DNA from: Rhizobium lentis
GTDB taxonomy: Bacteria; Pseudomonadota; Alphaproteobacteria; Rhizobiales; Rhizobiaceae
Direction of reading: 5' to 3'
DNA: 64,000 nucleotides
Assembly (NCBI RefSeq): GCF_017352135.1
Contig: NZ_CP071454.1
Coordinates: forward strand, 3,869,001 to 3,933,000
Shown here: one piece after another, positions 25,541 through 34,598 of the stretch
How positions within the stretch are numbered: the first letter of the stretch is position 1
How the letters are laid out: every line of letters starts with the position of its first letter
Made by a program: the position numbers and the translations under genes
Notes under the pieces: generated by a model
The model's input: only the letters and a program-made list of their open reading frames with translations
Database searches by the model: none
What the model was told of the DNA's origin: nothing

Positions 25541-26260
25541 TCAAACCGCCACACGCGGATCGAAACCCTCGAAGGTCATCTGGTCGGCGTTTTCGAAGGT
25601 GCGCCGGCGCGCCTCTTCGTCACGCACCGTCCAGGTGATCACAGGGATGCTCTTCTCGCGTTCGCCTGTGATGAAGGCGTTCGGCAGGTCTCCATAGTAA
25701 AAGGAGATGAAATCGAGACCGATCGCCATTGCCTCCGCATGTGTTGCGAGCTCCTCGGGCGTATTGCCGTTGGCGGTCAGCCCCACCGGGTACGGCGAGC
25801 CGAGCGCTTTCAGATCGCGCAGCAGCCAATGGTCGAAGCTCATCAGCGCGACCTTGCCCTGATAACCTTCCAGCACTTCGAGCACGGATTCGGCAAAACC
25901 TTCGTCATCTGCTTCGCGGCCCTTCAGCTCCAGCACCAGCGGCACCTTGCCCTGGACGAGATCGAGGAGCTGGCTGAGCGTCGGAATCTTGTCGCCCGTG
26001 CCGCCGACGGCGATCAGCCCGAGTTCCCGGGAGGTGCGCTCGCGGATGTCGCCCGTGAGGTTGCACAGGCGCTGCAATTCCTCGTCGTGAAAGATGACCG
26101 GCACGCCGTCGGAGGCGTAATGCAGGTCGCATTCGATCGCAAAGCCCGCGTCGACGGCGCGCGAAAAGGCCGTAAGCGTGTTTTCCCAGACATGCTTGTT
26201 GAGGTCGTGATAGCCGCGATGGGCGACCGGCACGTCCTTGATCCAGTCTGCATTGGTCAT
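25541..26260 (-). CDS. Glycerophosphodiester phosphodiesterase
   Basis: A 239-residue TIM-barrel enzyme that hydrolyses glycerophosphodiesters to glycerol-3-phosphate and an alcohol. The catalytic motif is VAHRGYHD (His14), followed by ENTLTAF, FAIECDLHYASDG and VIFHDEEL with the second His. It has no signal peptide, so it is cytoplasmic. It overlaps the RidA gene by four bases (ATGA), so the two are translated together. Confidence 0.9.
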   Translation of the reverse strand: MTNADWIKDVPVAHRGYHDLNKHVWENTLTAFSRAVDAGFAIECDLHYASDGVPVIFHDEELQRLCNLTGDIRERTSRELGLIAVGGTGDKIPTLSQLLDLVQGKVPLVLELKGREADDEGFAESVLEVLEGYQGKVALMSFDHWLLRDLKALGSPYPVGLTANGNTPEELATHAEAMAIGLDFISFYYGDLPNAFITGEREKSIPVITWTVRDEEARRRTFENADQMTFEGFDPRVAV

Positions 26261-26727
26261 TCCGCGATTTCCATGATAGCGTCGATCTCGACGGCGGCGT
26301 TCAGCGGCAGGGCGGCCATGCCGACGGCCGCGCGGGCATGTTTGCCAGCTTCGCCGAGTACGCCGGCAATCAGGTTTGAAGCGCCGTTGATGACGAGATG
26401 CTGCTCGATGAAGTCGGGCGCCGAGGCGACGAAGCCGTTCAGCTTGATGACGCGACGGATGCGGCCGAGATCGCCGCCAAGCGCCGCCTTTGCCTGGGCG
26501 AGGATGTTGATGGCGCAGAGTTCGGCGCCGCGCTGGCCGCTCGCAACATCGACAGTTTTGCCGAGATGACCCGATACGGCGATCTTGCCGCCTTCGAGCG
26601 GCAGCTGGCCGGAGATGTAGAGAAGATTGCCGCTGATGACATAGGGAACGTAATTTGCGGCAGGGGCCGCGGCATCCGGCAGGGTTATCCCCATCTCACT
26701 CAGGCGCGCTGCAATTTCATCGGACAT
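26257..26727 (-). CDS. RidA family protein
   Basis: A 156-residue protein of the YjgF/YER057c/UK114 family, in the longer subgroup that includes YjgH-like proteins. The start MSDEIAARLSEMGITLPDAA is chosen over one eight codons upstream. Key segments are YVISGNLLYISGQLP, RGAELCAINILAQAKAALG and RRVIKLNGFVAS. Many RidA members deaminate reactive enamines or imines, but this subgroup often lacks the catalytic Arg, and its function is uncertain. It starts the RidA-GDPD-FemAB-HIT group. Confidence 0.8.
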   Translation of the reverse strand: MSDEIAARLSEMGITLPDAAAPAANYVPYVISGNLLYISGQLPLEGGKIAVSGHLGKTVDVASGQRGAELCAINILAQAKAALGGDLGRIRRVIKLNGFVASAPDFIEQHLVINGASNLIAGVLGEAGKHARAAVGMAALPLNAAVEIDAIMEIAE

Positions 26728-26863
26728 TTTGATCTCCGCTTTTGTTGTCAATGTTTCAAAAATTATGCATCAAGACTAGAATCTTTAATATGACAGCTTC
26801 GAGCCTCGATTTGGCCGAAAGCGTTCTTATAACATCGCGGCCGAGTCCAACAGGAGTGAATGA

Positions 26864-27700
26864 ATGTTCCGATCGAGTCTAGCCGCTCTGCTTCTCGCCG
26901 GCCTGTCTGCCAATGCATGGGCGGGCGCGCCTGCGGCAGGCGCGGCGATCGCCACCGGCCTCGTCGCACATCGTGCGGTCTACGATCTGGAATTGAAGGA
27001 CGCGTCGGACCGCTCCGGCATCGCCGCCATGTATGGTCGCATGGTCTATGAGTTCGACGGCAGCTATTGCCGGGGCTTCACCACCAATTTCCGCTTCGTC
27101 ACCCAGATCGAGACCGGCGACAGCGTGCGCGTCAGCGACCAGCAGACGAAGACCTTCGAGAACCTCAAGGACCGCAAGTTCACTTTCGACACCAAATCCT
27201 TCACCGACGACCAGCTCGACAAGGAGGTCAACGGTGCGGCGCAAAATCAGCCTGACGGCGTCAAGGTCGATCTCAGGCAGCCGGCGAGCCGCGAGTTGCA
27301 GCTGGCCGAAAGCCGTTTTCCTACAGAACACATGCTCGACGTCATCCAGAACGCCAAGGATGGAAAGCGCTTCTTCGAGGCCCGCGTCTTCGACGGCTCC
27401 GACGACGGTGACAAGGCGTTGGTGACGACGACGATCGTCGGCAAGCAGGAGACGCCCGTCGCCGAGGAGGCCGATGCAGTCAATGCCGGCGCCTTTTCCA
27501 AGACGGCATTCTGGCCGGTGACGATCGCCTATTTCAACGAGAATACGAAATCGGACGCCGTGCCGGTCTACCGCATGTCCTTCAAGCTCTACGAGAACGG
27601 CATCACCCGCGACCTGACGATGGACTACGGCGATTTCGTCCTGACCGGAAAACTTGCCAAGCTGGAGCTGCTCGACCGTAAGGCCGAGGTTTGCCAGTAG
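26864..27700 (+). CDS. eipB: EipB family envelope-integrity protein (DUF1849)
   Basis: A 278-residue exported protein. The signal peptide MFRSSLAALLLAGLSANAWA ends near AWA-GAP. The mature part has beta-strand pattern (AHRAVYDLELKDASDRSGI, YGRMVYEFDGSYCRGFTTNF) and the cysteines at CRGF and the last residues AEVCQ that form a conserved disulfide in this family. EipB, described in Brucella as a spiral beta-protein that maintains the cell envelope, is the relative; the symbol rests on that resemblance. It is full length. Confidence 0.85.
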   Translation: MFRSSLAALLLAGLSANAWAGAPAAGAAIATGLVAHRAVYDLELKDASDRSGIAAMYGRMVYEFDGSYCRGFTTNFRFVTQIETGDSVRVSDQQTKTFENLKDRKFTFDTKSFTDDQLDKEVNGAAQNQPDGVKVDLRQPASRELQLAESRFPTEHMLDVIQNAKDGKRFFEARVFDGSDDGDKALVTTTIVGKQETPVAEEADAVNAGAFSKTAFWPVTIAYFNENTKSDAVPVYRMSFKLYENGITRDLTMDYGDFVLTGKLAKLELLDRKAEVCQ

Positions 27701-27823
27701 GCGCGGGCTTCGCAGCTTTCGTGTTCAGGAGGAGGGACGCCGGAAGCGGGCGCTCGCCGAGCAGCAGATGGAGCTGATGACCGTCGAGCTCAAGAAGGCG
27801 ATGATCAAAGCGTGATCGACAGG

Positions 27824-27982
27824 ATGACGATGCGAGCGCTGCTTTCAGGTCTGGCACTTCTTGCCGCTATGCTCATTGGAGGCTGCAATCCCTTCGGCCA
27901 AGGGCCGGCTGTCGCTGCTGCCGACATTGGCAAGCTGAGCGGCATCGGCAATCGGCGGACAACTGCGAGCTCAGATAAATGA
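27824..27982 (+). CDS. Small putative lipoprotein
   Basis: A 52-residue frame starting ATG at 27824 reads MTMRALLSGLALLAAMLIGG then CNPFGQGPAVAAADIGKLSG and ends RRTTASSDK. The IGGC lipobox follows a hydrophobic core, so it looks like a lipoprotein or entericidin-like small protein. AGG is weakly placed just before the ATG. An open frame directly upstream ends in a natural-looking helical peptide (AEQQMELMTVELKKAMIKA) at 27813 and may be a decayed gene. It sits between eipB and the rpsB leader. Confidence 0.5.
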   Translation: MTMRALLSGLALLAAMLIGGCNPFGQGPAVAAADIGKLSGIGNRRTTASSDK

Positions 27983-28033
27983 GGCCGATTTTTCGGCATG
28001 AGCCTTGCTTTTGCATCAAATCGAATGTATGGG

Positions 28034-28115
28034 CACCGGCATTCCACACGTAAGGCATGGGATCGTCCGGGAGAAATCCGGGTTGTTCCGCCGGTGGCAT
28101 CCTCGAAGAGGGTGC
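28034..28115 (+). promoter_or_regulatory. Structured leader upstream of rpsB
   Basis: CACCGGC at 28034-28040 pairs with GCCGGTG at 28090-28096, enclosing a CCGG/CCGG hairpin at 28067-28081. Next to it GCATCCTC-GAA-GAGGGTGC forms an eight-pair stem (one T-G) at 28097-28115. Ribosomal-protein S2 is known to bind its own leader in gammaproteobacteria; whether this structure has that role is inference. Confidence 0.5.
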
Positions 28116-28158
28116 TGTTCGCCTTGCGGAGGTTCAACCGGAAAAGGAGTAACAAGGC

Positions 28159-28926
28159 ATGGCATTGCCTGATTTTTCTATGCGTCAGCTTCTTGAGGCC
28201 GGCGTTCACTTCGGCCACCAGACCCATCGCTGGAACCCGAAGATGAAGCCGTATATCTTCGGCGACCGCAACAACATCCACATCATCGACCTGGCCCAGA
28301 CCGTTCCGATGCTGTCGCGCGCCCTTCAGGTCGTCAGCGACACCGTTGCCCGCGGCGGCCGCGTTCTCTTCGTCGGCACCAAGCGCCAGGCCTCCGAGAT
28401 CATCGCCGACAGCGCCAAGCGTTCGGCCCAGTACTACGTCAACTCGCGCTGGCTCGGCGGCATGATGACGAACTGGAAGACGATTTCCAACTCGATCCAG
28501 CGCCTGCGCAAGCTCGACGAAATCCTCGGCGGCGAAGCCCAGGGCTTCACCAAGAAGGAACGTCTGAACCTCGAGCGCGAGCGTGAAAAGCTGGACAAGG
28601 CTCTCGGCGGTATCCGCGATATGGGCGGCACCCCCGACCTGATGTTCATCATCGACACCAACAAGGAAAAGATCGCGATCGACGAAGCCAAGCGCCTCGG
28701 CATCCCGGTCGTTGCCATCATCGACTCGAACTGCGATCCTGACCTGATCGACTACCCGATCCCGGGCAACGACGACGCATCGCGTGCGATTGCTCTTTAC
28801 TGCGAGCTGATCTCCCGCGCCGCCATCGATGGCATCGCGCGTCAGCAGAGCTCTTCCGGCCGCGATCTCGGCGCATCCTCCGAAGTTCCGGTCGAGCCGG
28901 CTCTCGAGGAAGCAGCCGAAGGCTGA
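28159..28926 (+). CDS. rpsB: 30S ribosomal protein S2
   Basis: A 255-residue ribosomal protein. It starts [20 protein letters not shown], with the S2 signatures [20 protein letters not shown] and [28 protein letters not shown] precedes the ATG by nine bases. The C-terminal tail (about 235-255) is Glu/Ala/Ser-rich. It opens the cluster rpsB-tsf-pyrH-frr and belongs to the 30S subunit near the platform. The leader shows base-paired structure suited to autoregulation. Confidence 0.97.
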   Translation: MALPDFSMRQLLEAGVHFGHQTHRWNPKMKPYIFGDRNNIHIIDLAQTVPMLSRALQVVSDTVARGGRVLFVGTKRQASEIIADSAKRSAQYYVNSRWLGGMMTNWKTISNSIQRLRKLDEILGGEAQGFTKKERLNLEREREKLDKALGGIRDMGGTPDLMFIIDTNKEKIAIDEAKRLGIPVVAIIDSNCDPDLIDYPIPGNDDASRAIALYCELISRAAIDGIARQQSSSGRDLGASSEVPVEPALEEAAEG

Positions 28927-28934
28927 TGAAAGCG

Positions 28935-29024
28935 GGCGGAGCGAAATCTCCGCCAAAGCTTGCAGAGACTGGGAAAGGCCGCTCGCGACTCATCGAAGTT
29001 CGGCGGCCTTGCCTGTTTCAGGGC
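28935..29024 (+). other. Three stem-loops in the rpsB-tsf spacer
   Basis: GGCGGAG/CTCCGCC (28935-28954), AAGGCCGC/GCGGCCTT (28975-29010) and GCCTG/CAGGGC (29011-29024) follow rpsB. None is followed by a T-run, so they may be partial attenuators or RNA processing sites that set the S2 to EF-Ts ratio. Confidence 0.45.
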
Positions 29025-29166
29025 AGGGGCGTCAGGCTCTTTGCCGGGCAAGTTTCTATATGACGCGTCTTCATCACGCTGTCATAGATACAGGTACATT
29101 TCGTGCGTCAATCCGGTGCCGCGCCGCGCTTTGCGGCCCACCGTGTGAACCGATAAGAGGAAGATA

Positions 29167-30093
29167 ATGAGCGAGATTACGGCTGCAATGGTGAAGGAAC
29201 TGCGCGAAAAGACCGGCGCAGGCATGATGGACTGCAAGAAGGCTCTTGCTGAAACCAATGGCGACATGGAAGCCGCGATCGATTGGCTGCGCGCCAAGGG
29301 CATCGCCAAGGCCGATAAGAAGTCCGGCCGCACCGCCGCCGAAGGCCTCGTCGGCGTTTCGAGCGAAGGCACCAAGGCCGTCGTCGTCGAAGTTAATTCC
29401 GAAACCGACTTCGTCGCTCGTAACGATGCCTTCCAGGATCTCGTCCGCGGTATTGCCAAGGTCGCTGTTTCGACCAACGGCACGGTTGACGCGGTTGCGG
29501 CTGCGACCTACCCGGCATCCGGCAAGTCTGTTTCCGACACGATCAAGGATGCGATCGCAACGATCGGCGAGAACATGAACCTGCGCCGCTCGGTCGCTCT
29601 CTCCGTCGAGGACGGCGTCGTCGCCACCTATATCCACAACGCCGTTTCCGACGGCCTTGGCAAGCTCGGCGTTCTCGTGGCGCTGAAGTCGACCGGCGAC
29701 AAGGAAGCCTTGAACGCAATCGGCCGCCAGGTCGCCATGCACATTGCTGCGACCGCGCCGCTGGCGATCCGCCCGGAAGAGGTCGATGCCGCCGTCGCCG
29801 AGCGCGAGCGCAATGTCTTCATCGAGCAGTCTCGCGCTTCGGGCAAGCCCGACAACATCATCGAGAAGATGGTTGAAGGCCGCATGCGCAAGTTCTTCGA
29901 GGAAGTCGCTCTTCTCTCGCAGGCTTTCGTCATCAATCCCGACCTGACCGTTGCAGCCGCCCTCAAGGAAGCTGAAAAGGCCGTCGGCGCGCCGATCGAA
30001 GTTGCCGGCATGGCCCGTCTTCTGCTCGGCGAAGGCGTCGAGAAGGAAGAGACCGATTTTGCGGCCGAAGTTGCGGCTGCCGTCAAGGGTTGA
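29167..30093 (+). CDS. tsf: Translation elongation factor Ts
   Basis: A 308-residue protein that exchanges GDP for GTP on EF-Tu. It has the N-terminal UBA-like domain with [20 protein letters not shown] and the signature around [21 protein letters not shown] lies before the ATG of [13 protein letters not shown]. Full length for the family. It lies 240 bases after rpsB, with stem-loops between. Confidence 0.97.
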   Translation: MSEITAAMVKELREKTGAGMMDCKKALAETNGDMEAAIDWLRAKGIAKADKKSGRTAAEGLVGVSSEGTKAVVVEVNSETDFVARNDAFQDLVRGIAKVAVSTNGTVDAVAAATYPASGKSVSDTIKDAIATIGENMNLRRSVALSVEDGVVATYIHNAVSDGLGKLGVLVALKSTGDKEALNAIGRQVAMHIAATAPLAIRPEEVDAAVAERERNVFIEQSRASGKPDNIIEKMVEGRMRKFFEEVALLSQAFVINPDLTVAAALKEAEKAVGAPIEVAGMARLLLGEGVEKEETDFAAEVAAAVKG

Positions 30094-30120
30094 TCTTCCA
30101 GCCATAATTGGGAAAACAGG

Positions 30121-30150
30121 AAGGGCATCGCGTGACAACGCGGTGCCCTT
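30121..30150 (+). terminator. Hairpin between tsf and pyrH
   Basis: AAGGGCATCGCG pairs with CGCGGTGCCCTT over 12 bases (one T-G) around TGACAA. Only TTCG follows, so it is a weak terminator at best. It may separate tsf mRNA from pyrH mRNA by attenuation or processing. Confidence 0.5.
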
Positions 30151-30189
30151 CGTGTATCGGGCACTCACGGTAATTTACGAGGAGCCAAG

Positions 30190-30912
30190 ATGTCTTTAGA
30201 GCCTGTCTATAAACGCGTTCTACTCAAGGCTTCCGGCGAAGCGCTCATGGGTGGCCAGGGTTTCGGGATCGATGTCGCGGTGGCGGACCGCATTGCATCC
30301 GATATCGCCGAGGCAAGGCATATGGGCGTGGAAGTCGGCGTCGTCGTCGGTGGCGGCAATATCTTCCGCGGTGTCGCGGTGGCGTCCAAGGGCGGCGACC
30401 GGGTCACCGGCGACCATATGGGCATGCTCGGCACGATCATCAATGCGCTGGCGCTGGCAACCTCGCTGCGCAAGCTGAACATCGACACCGTCGTGCTGTC
30501 GGCCATATCCATGCCGGAGATCTGCGAAAGCTTCTCGCAACGCGCGACGCTCTATCACCTGTCGATGGGACGCGTGGTGATCTTCGCCGGCGGCACCGGC
30601 AACCCCTTCTTCACCACCGATTCTGCGGCCGCACTCCGCGCTGCCGAAATGGGCGCGGAAGCGATCTTCAAGGGCACGCAGGTTGACGGCATTTACACCG
30701 CCGATCCGAAGAAATATCCCGACGCGACCCGTTTTGACCGTCTGACCCATCAGGAAGTTCTGGACAGGGGGCTTGCGGTGATGGACGTTGCCGCTGTGGC
30801 CCTCGCCAGGGAAAACTCCATTCCGATTATCGTCTTCTCGATCCACGAGAAGGGCGGTTTTGCTGAAATCTTGACGGGCGGTGGCCTCAAGACCATCGTC
30901 TCCGACAACTGA
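30190..30912 (+). CDS. pyrH: Uridylate kinase
   Basis: A 240-residue UMP kinase of the amino-acid-kinase fold that forms UDP from UMP and ATP. It has KRVLLKASGEALMG at the N-terminus, VVVGGGNIFRG, DHMGMLGTIINALAL and FAGGTGNPFFTTDSAAALRA. GAGGAG precedes the ATG. It is the bacterial hexameric type, known to be activated by GTP and inhibited by UTP. It is in the conserved tsf-pyrH-frr order. Confidence 0.97.
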   Translation: MSLEPVYKRVLLKASGEALMGGQGFGIDVAVADRIASDIAEARHMGVEVGVVVGGGNIFRGVAVASKGGDRVTGDHMGMLGTIINALALATSLRKLNIDTVVLSAISMPEICESFSQRATLYHLSMGRVVIFAGGTGNPFFTTDSAAALRAAEMGAEAIFKGTQVDGIYTADPKKYPDATRFDRLTHQEVLDRGLAVMDVAAVALARENSIPIIVFSIHEKGGFAEILTGGGLKTIVSDN

Positions 30913-31079
30913 TATAAGCTGCGCAGCTTTTTGGGGCGTAGCCCTCGCTAGAACTTGATTCAGACATTCGCGCCGGTTGGCCTGAAATCTGAATCGTGTT
31001 CTACACTGAGTAATGAGAGCATGATGATGTCCGAAAACCGCTGACTTTTCGGCATTCTGCTCTGAACGGGAGCATCGAC

Positions 31080-31640
31080 ATGAGTGAAGGTATCGACATC
31101 AAGGAACTGAGGCGCCGCATGGACGGCGCGGTTTCCGCATTCAAGAGCGACATCGCATCGTTGCGCACCGGCCGCGCTTCGGCCAACATCCTCGATCCCG
31201 TGACGATCGAGGCCTATGGTTCGCGCGTGCCGCTGAACCAGGTCGCAAACATCACCGTGCCCGAGCCGCGCATGCTGACGGTTTCCGTCTGGGACAAGTC
31301 GATGGTCAGCGCCGTCGAGCGTGGCATCCGTGAATCCAATCTCGGTCTCAACCCGATCGTCGATGGCCAGAGCCTGCGCATCCCGCTGCCGGAGCTGAAC
31401 GAGGAGCGCCGCAAGTCGCTCGTCAAGGTGGCCCACGATTATGCCGAAAAGAGCAAGGTTGCGATTCGCCACGTCCGCCGCGACGGCATGGACGGCCTCA
31501 AGAAGGCGGAAAAGGACGGTGTAATCGGCCAGGATGAGAGCCGTGCGCAGTCCGAACGCGTGCAGAAGATGACGGACGAGACGATTTCCGAAATCGACCG
31601 CTTGCTTGGCGAGAAGGAAAAGGAAATCATGCAGGTCTAA
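31080..31640 (+). CDS. frr: Ribosome recycling factor
   Basis: A 186-residue factor that splits the post-termination ribosome with EF-G. It has the family pattern [20 protein letters not shown] and the C-terminal helix region ending [20 protein letters not shown]. It is full length. It lies 167 bases after pyrH and 37 bases before uppS, in the same transcription direction. Confidence 0.97.
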   Translation: MSEGIDIKELRRRMDGAVSAFKSDIASLRTGRASANILDPVTIEAYGSRVPLNQVANITVPEPRMLTVSVWDKSMVSAVERGIRESNLGLNPIVDGQSLRIPLPELNEERRKSLVKVAHDYAEKSKVAIRHVRRDGMDGLKKAEKDGVIGQDESRAQSERVQKMTDETISEIDRLLGEKEKEIMQV

Positions 31641-31677
31641 TGGATCGGTGCCTTTGCCTGGAAAGACCGGACGGGAA

Positions 31678-32421
31678 ATGTCGAAATCTGTATTTGTGAC
31701 TGTGCCAGAGCATGTTGCCATCATCATGGACGGCAATGGCCGTTGGGCCAAGCAGCGCGGCTTGCCGCGCACGATGGGCCATCGGAAGGGCGTCGAGGCG
31801 GTCCGCGAAACAGTGCGTGCCGCCGGTGCCGTCGGCATAAAATATCTCACCCTCTTTGCCTTCTCCTCGGAGAACTGGCGCCGGCCCGAAGCCGAGGTTT
31901 CCGATCTGCTCGGTCTGCTCAAGGCTTTCATCCGTCGCGACCTGGCCGAGCTTCATCGCCAGAATGTGCGGATCAAGGTGATCGGCGACCGCCACAGCCT
32001 GCGCAGTGATATTCTCGGCCTGCTGCTCGAGGCGGAGGAGACCACCAAGGACAATACGGCGCTGACGCTGGTCATCGCCTTCAACTACGGCTCACGCGAT
32101 GAAATCTCCCGCGCCGTGGTGAGCCTGGCGAAGGACGTCGAGGACGGCCGCCTGAGGGCGCAGGACATCACGCCGTCGCTGATCAACGCCCGTCTCGACA
32201 CGGCCGGCATCCCCGATCCGGATCTCATCATCCGCACCAGCGGTGAGGAACGGCTTTCGAACTTCCTGCTCTGGCAGGCCGCCTATTCGGAATTCATCTT
32301 CGTCCCGGAATATTGGCCCGATTTCAGCCCCGAGATTTTCCGCTTGGCGCTCGAAAAATTCGCCTCCCGCGACCGGCGCTTCGGCGGCCTGTCATCGCAG
32401 GCGGCCGCGGTCGGCACCTGA
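31678..32421 (+). CDS. uppS: Di-trans,poly-cis-undecaprenyl diphosphate synthase
   Basis: A 247-residue cis-prenyltransferase making undecaprenyl diphosphate, the carrier for peptidoglycan and O-antigen. The catalytic aspartate is in [20 protein letters not shown] (Asp18). Other conserved parts are [12 protein letters not shown] and the C-terminal [19 protein letters not shown]. The ATG at [12 protein letters not shown] is chosen because the upstream 24 codons overlap frr and are basic. Its stop shares a base with the cdsA start, so they are coupled. Confidence 0.95.
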   Translation: MSKSVFVTVPEHVAIIMDGNGRWAKQRGLPRTMGHRKGVEAVRETVRAAGAVGIKYLTLFAFSSENWRRPEAEVSDLLGLLKAFIRRDLAELHRQNVRIKVIGDRHSLRSDILGLLLEAEETTKDNTALTLVIAFNYGSRDEISRAVVSLAKDVEDGRLRAQDITPSLINARLDTAGIPDPDLIIRTSGEERLSNFLLWQAAYSEFIFVPEYWPDFSPEIFRLALEKFASRDRRFGGLSSQAAAVGT

Positions 32422-33251
32422 TGCAGCAGGAACTGAAACTGCGCATTGTTTCAGGACTGATTCTCGCGGTCATCGTTCTTGTCGCCACCTGGTATGGCGG
32501 CCTTGCCTTTCGTATTCTGGCCACCGTAATCGGCCTGCTGATCTATTATGAATGGTCGAAAATAACAGGCGTTGCGCGTGACTGGGTTGCCAATGTGGTC
32601 GGCTGGATCGGCGAGGCGGCGATCGCTGTCCTCGTGCTTATCGGCAATTTCGAATTCGCCGCCGGCATGCTGGCCGGCGTCACCGCCGTCGGCATAGCCC
32701 TGATCATCCTGCACGGCACGAGCCGCTGGTTGCCGGCGGGCCTCTTTTATGCCGGCGCTACCGGTCTGGCGCTCGCCGCGATCAGAGGCGATGACCAGCC
32801 GGGCCTCTACGCCATGTTTTTCATCTTTGCCGTGGTCTGGGCGACCGATATCCTCGCCTATTTCGTCGGCAGGGCGCTTGGGGGACCGAAGCTTGCCCCG
32901 TCGATCTCGCCGGGAAAGACATGGTCGGGCGCAATCGGCGGCGCCGTTTCTGCGGTCGCAGCCGGTGTCCTTCTCGCCCATTTCCTCTTTCCGGGCACCG
33001 AAATCCTCGCCGCCGGCTTGGCGTTCGTTCTGTCCGCTTGCAGCCAGTCTGGCGATCTTTTCGAATCCTTCATCAAGCGAAAATTCGGGGTCAAGGATTC
33101 AAGCCGTCTCATTCCCGGCCATGGCGGCGTTATGGATCGCGTCGACGGACTGATTTTCGCCTGTTTTGCAGCGTCCTTGCTTGCGGGACTATTTTCCCTG
33201 ATAAAGGGGACAGGAATGATATCGCTCGGGGCAGCATTGTTCGGCCTCTGA
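32421..33251 (+). CDS. cdsA: Phosphatidate cytidylyltransferase
   Basis: A 276-residue inner-membrane enzyme forming CDP-diacylglycerol from phosphatidate and CTP, the branch point of phospholipid synthesis. Several hydrophobic helices lead to the signature SGDLFESFIKRKFGVKDSSR followed by LIPGHGGVMDRVDGL. The ATG at [14 protein letters not shown] overlaps the uppS stop by one base. Full length for the family. Confidence 0.95.
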   Translation: MQQELKLRIVSGLILAVIVLVATWYGGLAFRILATVIGLLIYYEWSKITGVARDWVANVVGWIGEAAIAVLVLIGNFEFAAGMLAGVTAVGIALIILHGTSRWLPAGLFYAGATGLALAAIRGDDQPGLYAMFFIFAVVWATDILAYFVGRALGGPKLAPSISPGKTWSGAIGGAVSAVAAGVLLAHFLFPGTEILAAGLAFVLSACSQSGDLFESFIKRKFGVKDSSRLIPGHGGVMDRVDGLIFACFAASLLAGLFSLIKGTGMISLGAALFGL

Positions 33252-33267
33252 TGACGGGAAGGAACTG

Positions 33268-34401
33268 ATGGACGTGATGACCGGCTTATACGCATTTGTG
33301 ATGGGGAATATCGTCACCTTCATCCTGGTGCTCTCGCTGCTCGTCTTCGTGCATGAGATGGGCCATTACCTTGTCGGACGTTGGAGCGGCATCCGCATCC
33401 TTGCCTTTTCGGTCGGCTTCGGCCCCGAGATTTTCGGTTTCACCGACCGCCACGGAACGCGCTGGAAGATCTCGGTGATCCCGCTCGGCGGCTACGTCCG
33501 TTTCTTCGGCGACGAGGATGCCTCGAGCAAACCGGACAGCGACAGGCTCGCCGCCATGTCGGAGGAGGACAGGGCGCGTTCCTTTGCCGGAGCCAAGTTA
33601 TGGAAACGTGCCGCGACCGTCGCCGCCGGCCCGATCGCCAATTTTCTGCTGGCGATTGCCATCTTCACCGTTCTTTTCAGCGTCTATGGCCGCATGATCG
33701 CCGATCCTGTCGTCGCCGAGGTCAAGCCGGAGACCTCTGCCGCCGCCGCCGGCATCCTTCCGGGCGATCTGCTGGTTGCCATCGATGGCGGCAAGGTCGA
33801 GACCTTCGACGATGTGCGCCGTTATGTCGGCATGCGCCCAGGCCAGAAGATTGTCGTGACGATCGAACGCGGCGGCCAGAAGCTCGATGTGCCGATGGTG
33901 CCGCAGCGCGTAGACACGACCGACCAGTTCGGCAACAAGATGGAAGTTGGCCAGATCGGCATCGTGACCGACAAGGATGCCGGAAATTTCCGCCTGCAGA
34001 CCTATTCGCCGCTCCAGGCGTTGCGCGAAGGGGTGATCGCGACAGGAGAAATCGTCACCGGCACCTTCAAATATATCGGCAATGTCTTCAATGGTTCGAT
34101 GCGGGCCGATCAGCTGGGCGGTCCGATCCGCGTGGCGCAGGCTTCCGGCCAGATGGCGAAGCTCGGTGTCGGGGCAGTGTTGCAGCTTGCTGCGGCACTG
34201 TCAGTTTCGATAGGATTGCTTAACCTGATGCCCGTTCCGGTACTTGATGGCGGCCACCTGATGTTCTATGCGGTGGAGGCGGTGCGGGGCAAACCCCTGG
34301 GCTCCAAGACCCAGGAAATTGCATTTCGCATCGGTTTGGCAATGATACTGACATTGATGGTTTTCACGACCTGGAACGACATCAGTCTGAGCGCAGGGTA
34401 A
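33268..34401 (+). CDS. rseP: Site-2 metalloprotease RseP
   Basis: A 377-residue intramembrane zinc protease. The first membrane helix carries HEMGH (His29, Glu30, His33). A PDZ domain occupies the middle (about 150-205: GILPGDLLVAIDGGKVETFD). The third metal ligand lies in the C-terminal NLMPVPVLDGGHLMF. It cleaves anti-sigma factors and signal-peptide remnants after a first cut. It is 16 bases after cdsA. Only one PDZ domain is obvious, whereas Escherichia coli RseP has two. Confidence 0.9.
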   Translation: MDVMTGLYAFVMGNIVTFILVLSLLVFVHEMGHYLVGRWSGIRILAFSVGFGPEIFGFTDRHGTRWKISVIPLGGYVRFFGDEDASSKPDSDRLAAMSEEDRARSFAGAKLWKRAATVAAGPIANFLLAIAIFTVLFSVYGRMIADPVVAEVKPETSAAAAGILPGDLLVAIDGGKVETFDDVRRYVGMRPGQKIVVTIERGGQKLDVPMVPQRVDTTDQFGNKMEVGQIGIVTDKDAGNFRLQTYSPLQALREGVIATGEIVTGTFKYIGNVFNGSMRADQLGGPIRVAQASGQMAKLGVGAVLQLAAALSVSIGLLNLMPVPVLDGGHLMFYAVEAVRGKPLGSKTQEIAFRIGLAMILTLMVFTTWNDISLSAG

Positions 34402-34598
34402 ACGCGCAAGGGCAAGGGAATTACTATTTATTTACGATGTTTCAAGGCTGTAGTGGCGAATGGGTCACGCTTGGAAATGAAGTAAACAGAAATTAACGAC
34501 CTCCCTTGCTTGTATGTCAAAAGCGGGTAAAACGACACACGTGACCGGAATCGGGTTCTCCCGGGGACGGGGACGAGGGAAAAAAGGTAATAGGTGAA
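34402..34598. promoter_or_regulatory. Spacer upstream of bamA
   Basis: This 197-base gap is A+T-richer than the genes around it and is the longest spacer between the pyrH and lpxB genes, so bamA probably has its own promoter here. No -10/-35 pair was clear. AAAAAAGG precedes the bamA start. Confidence 0.3.
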
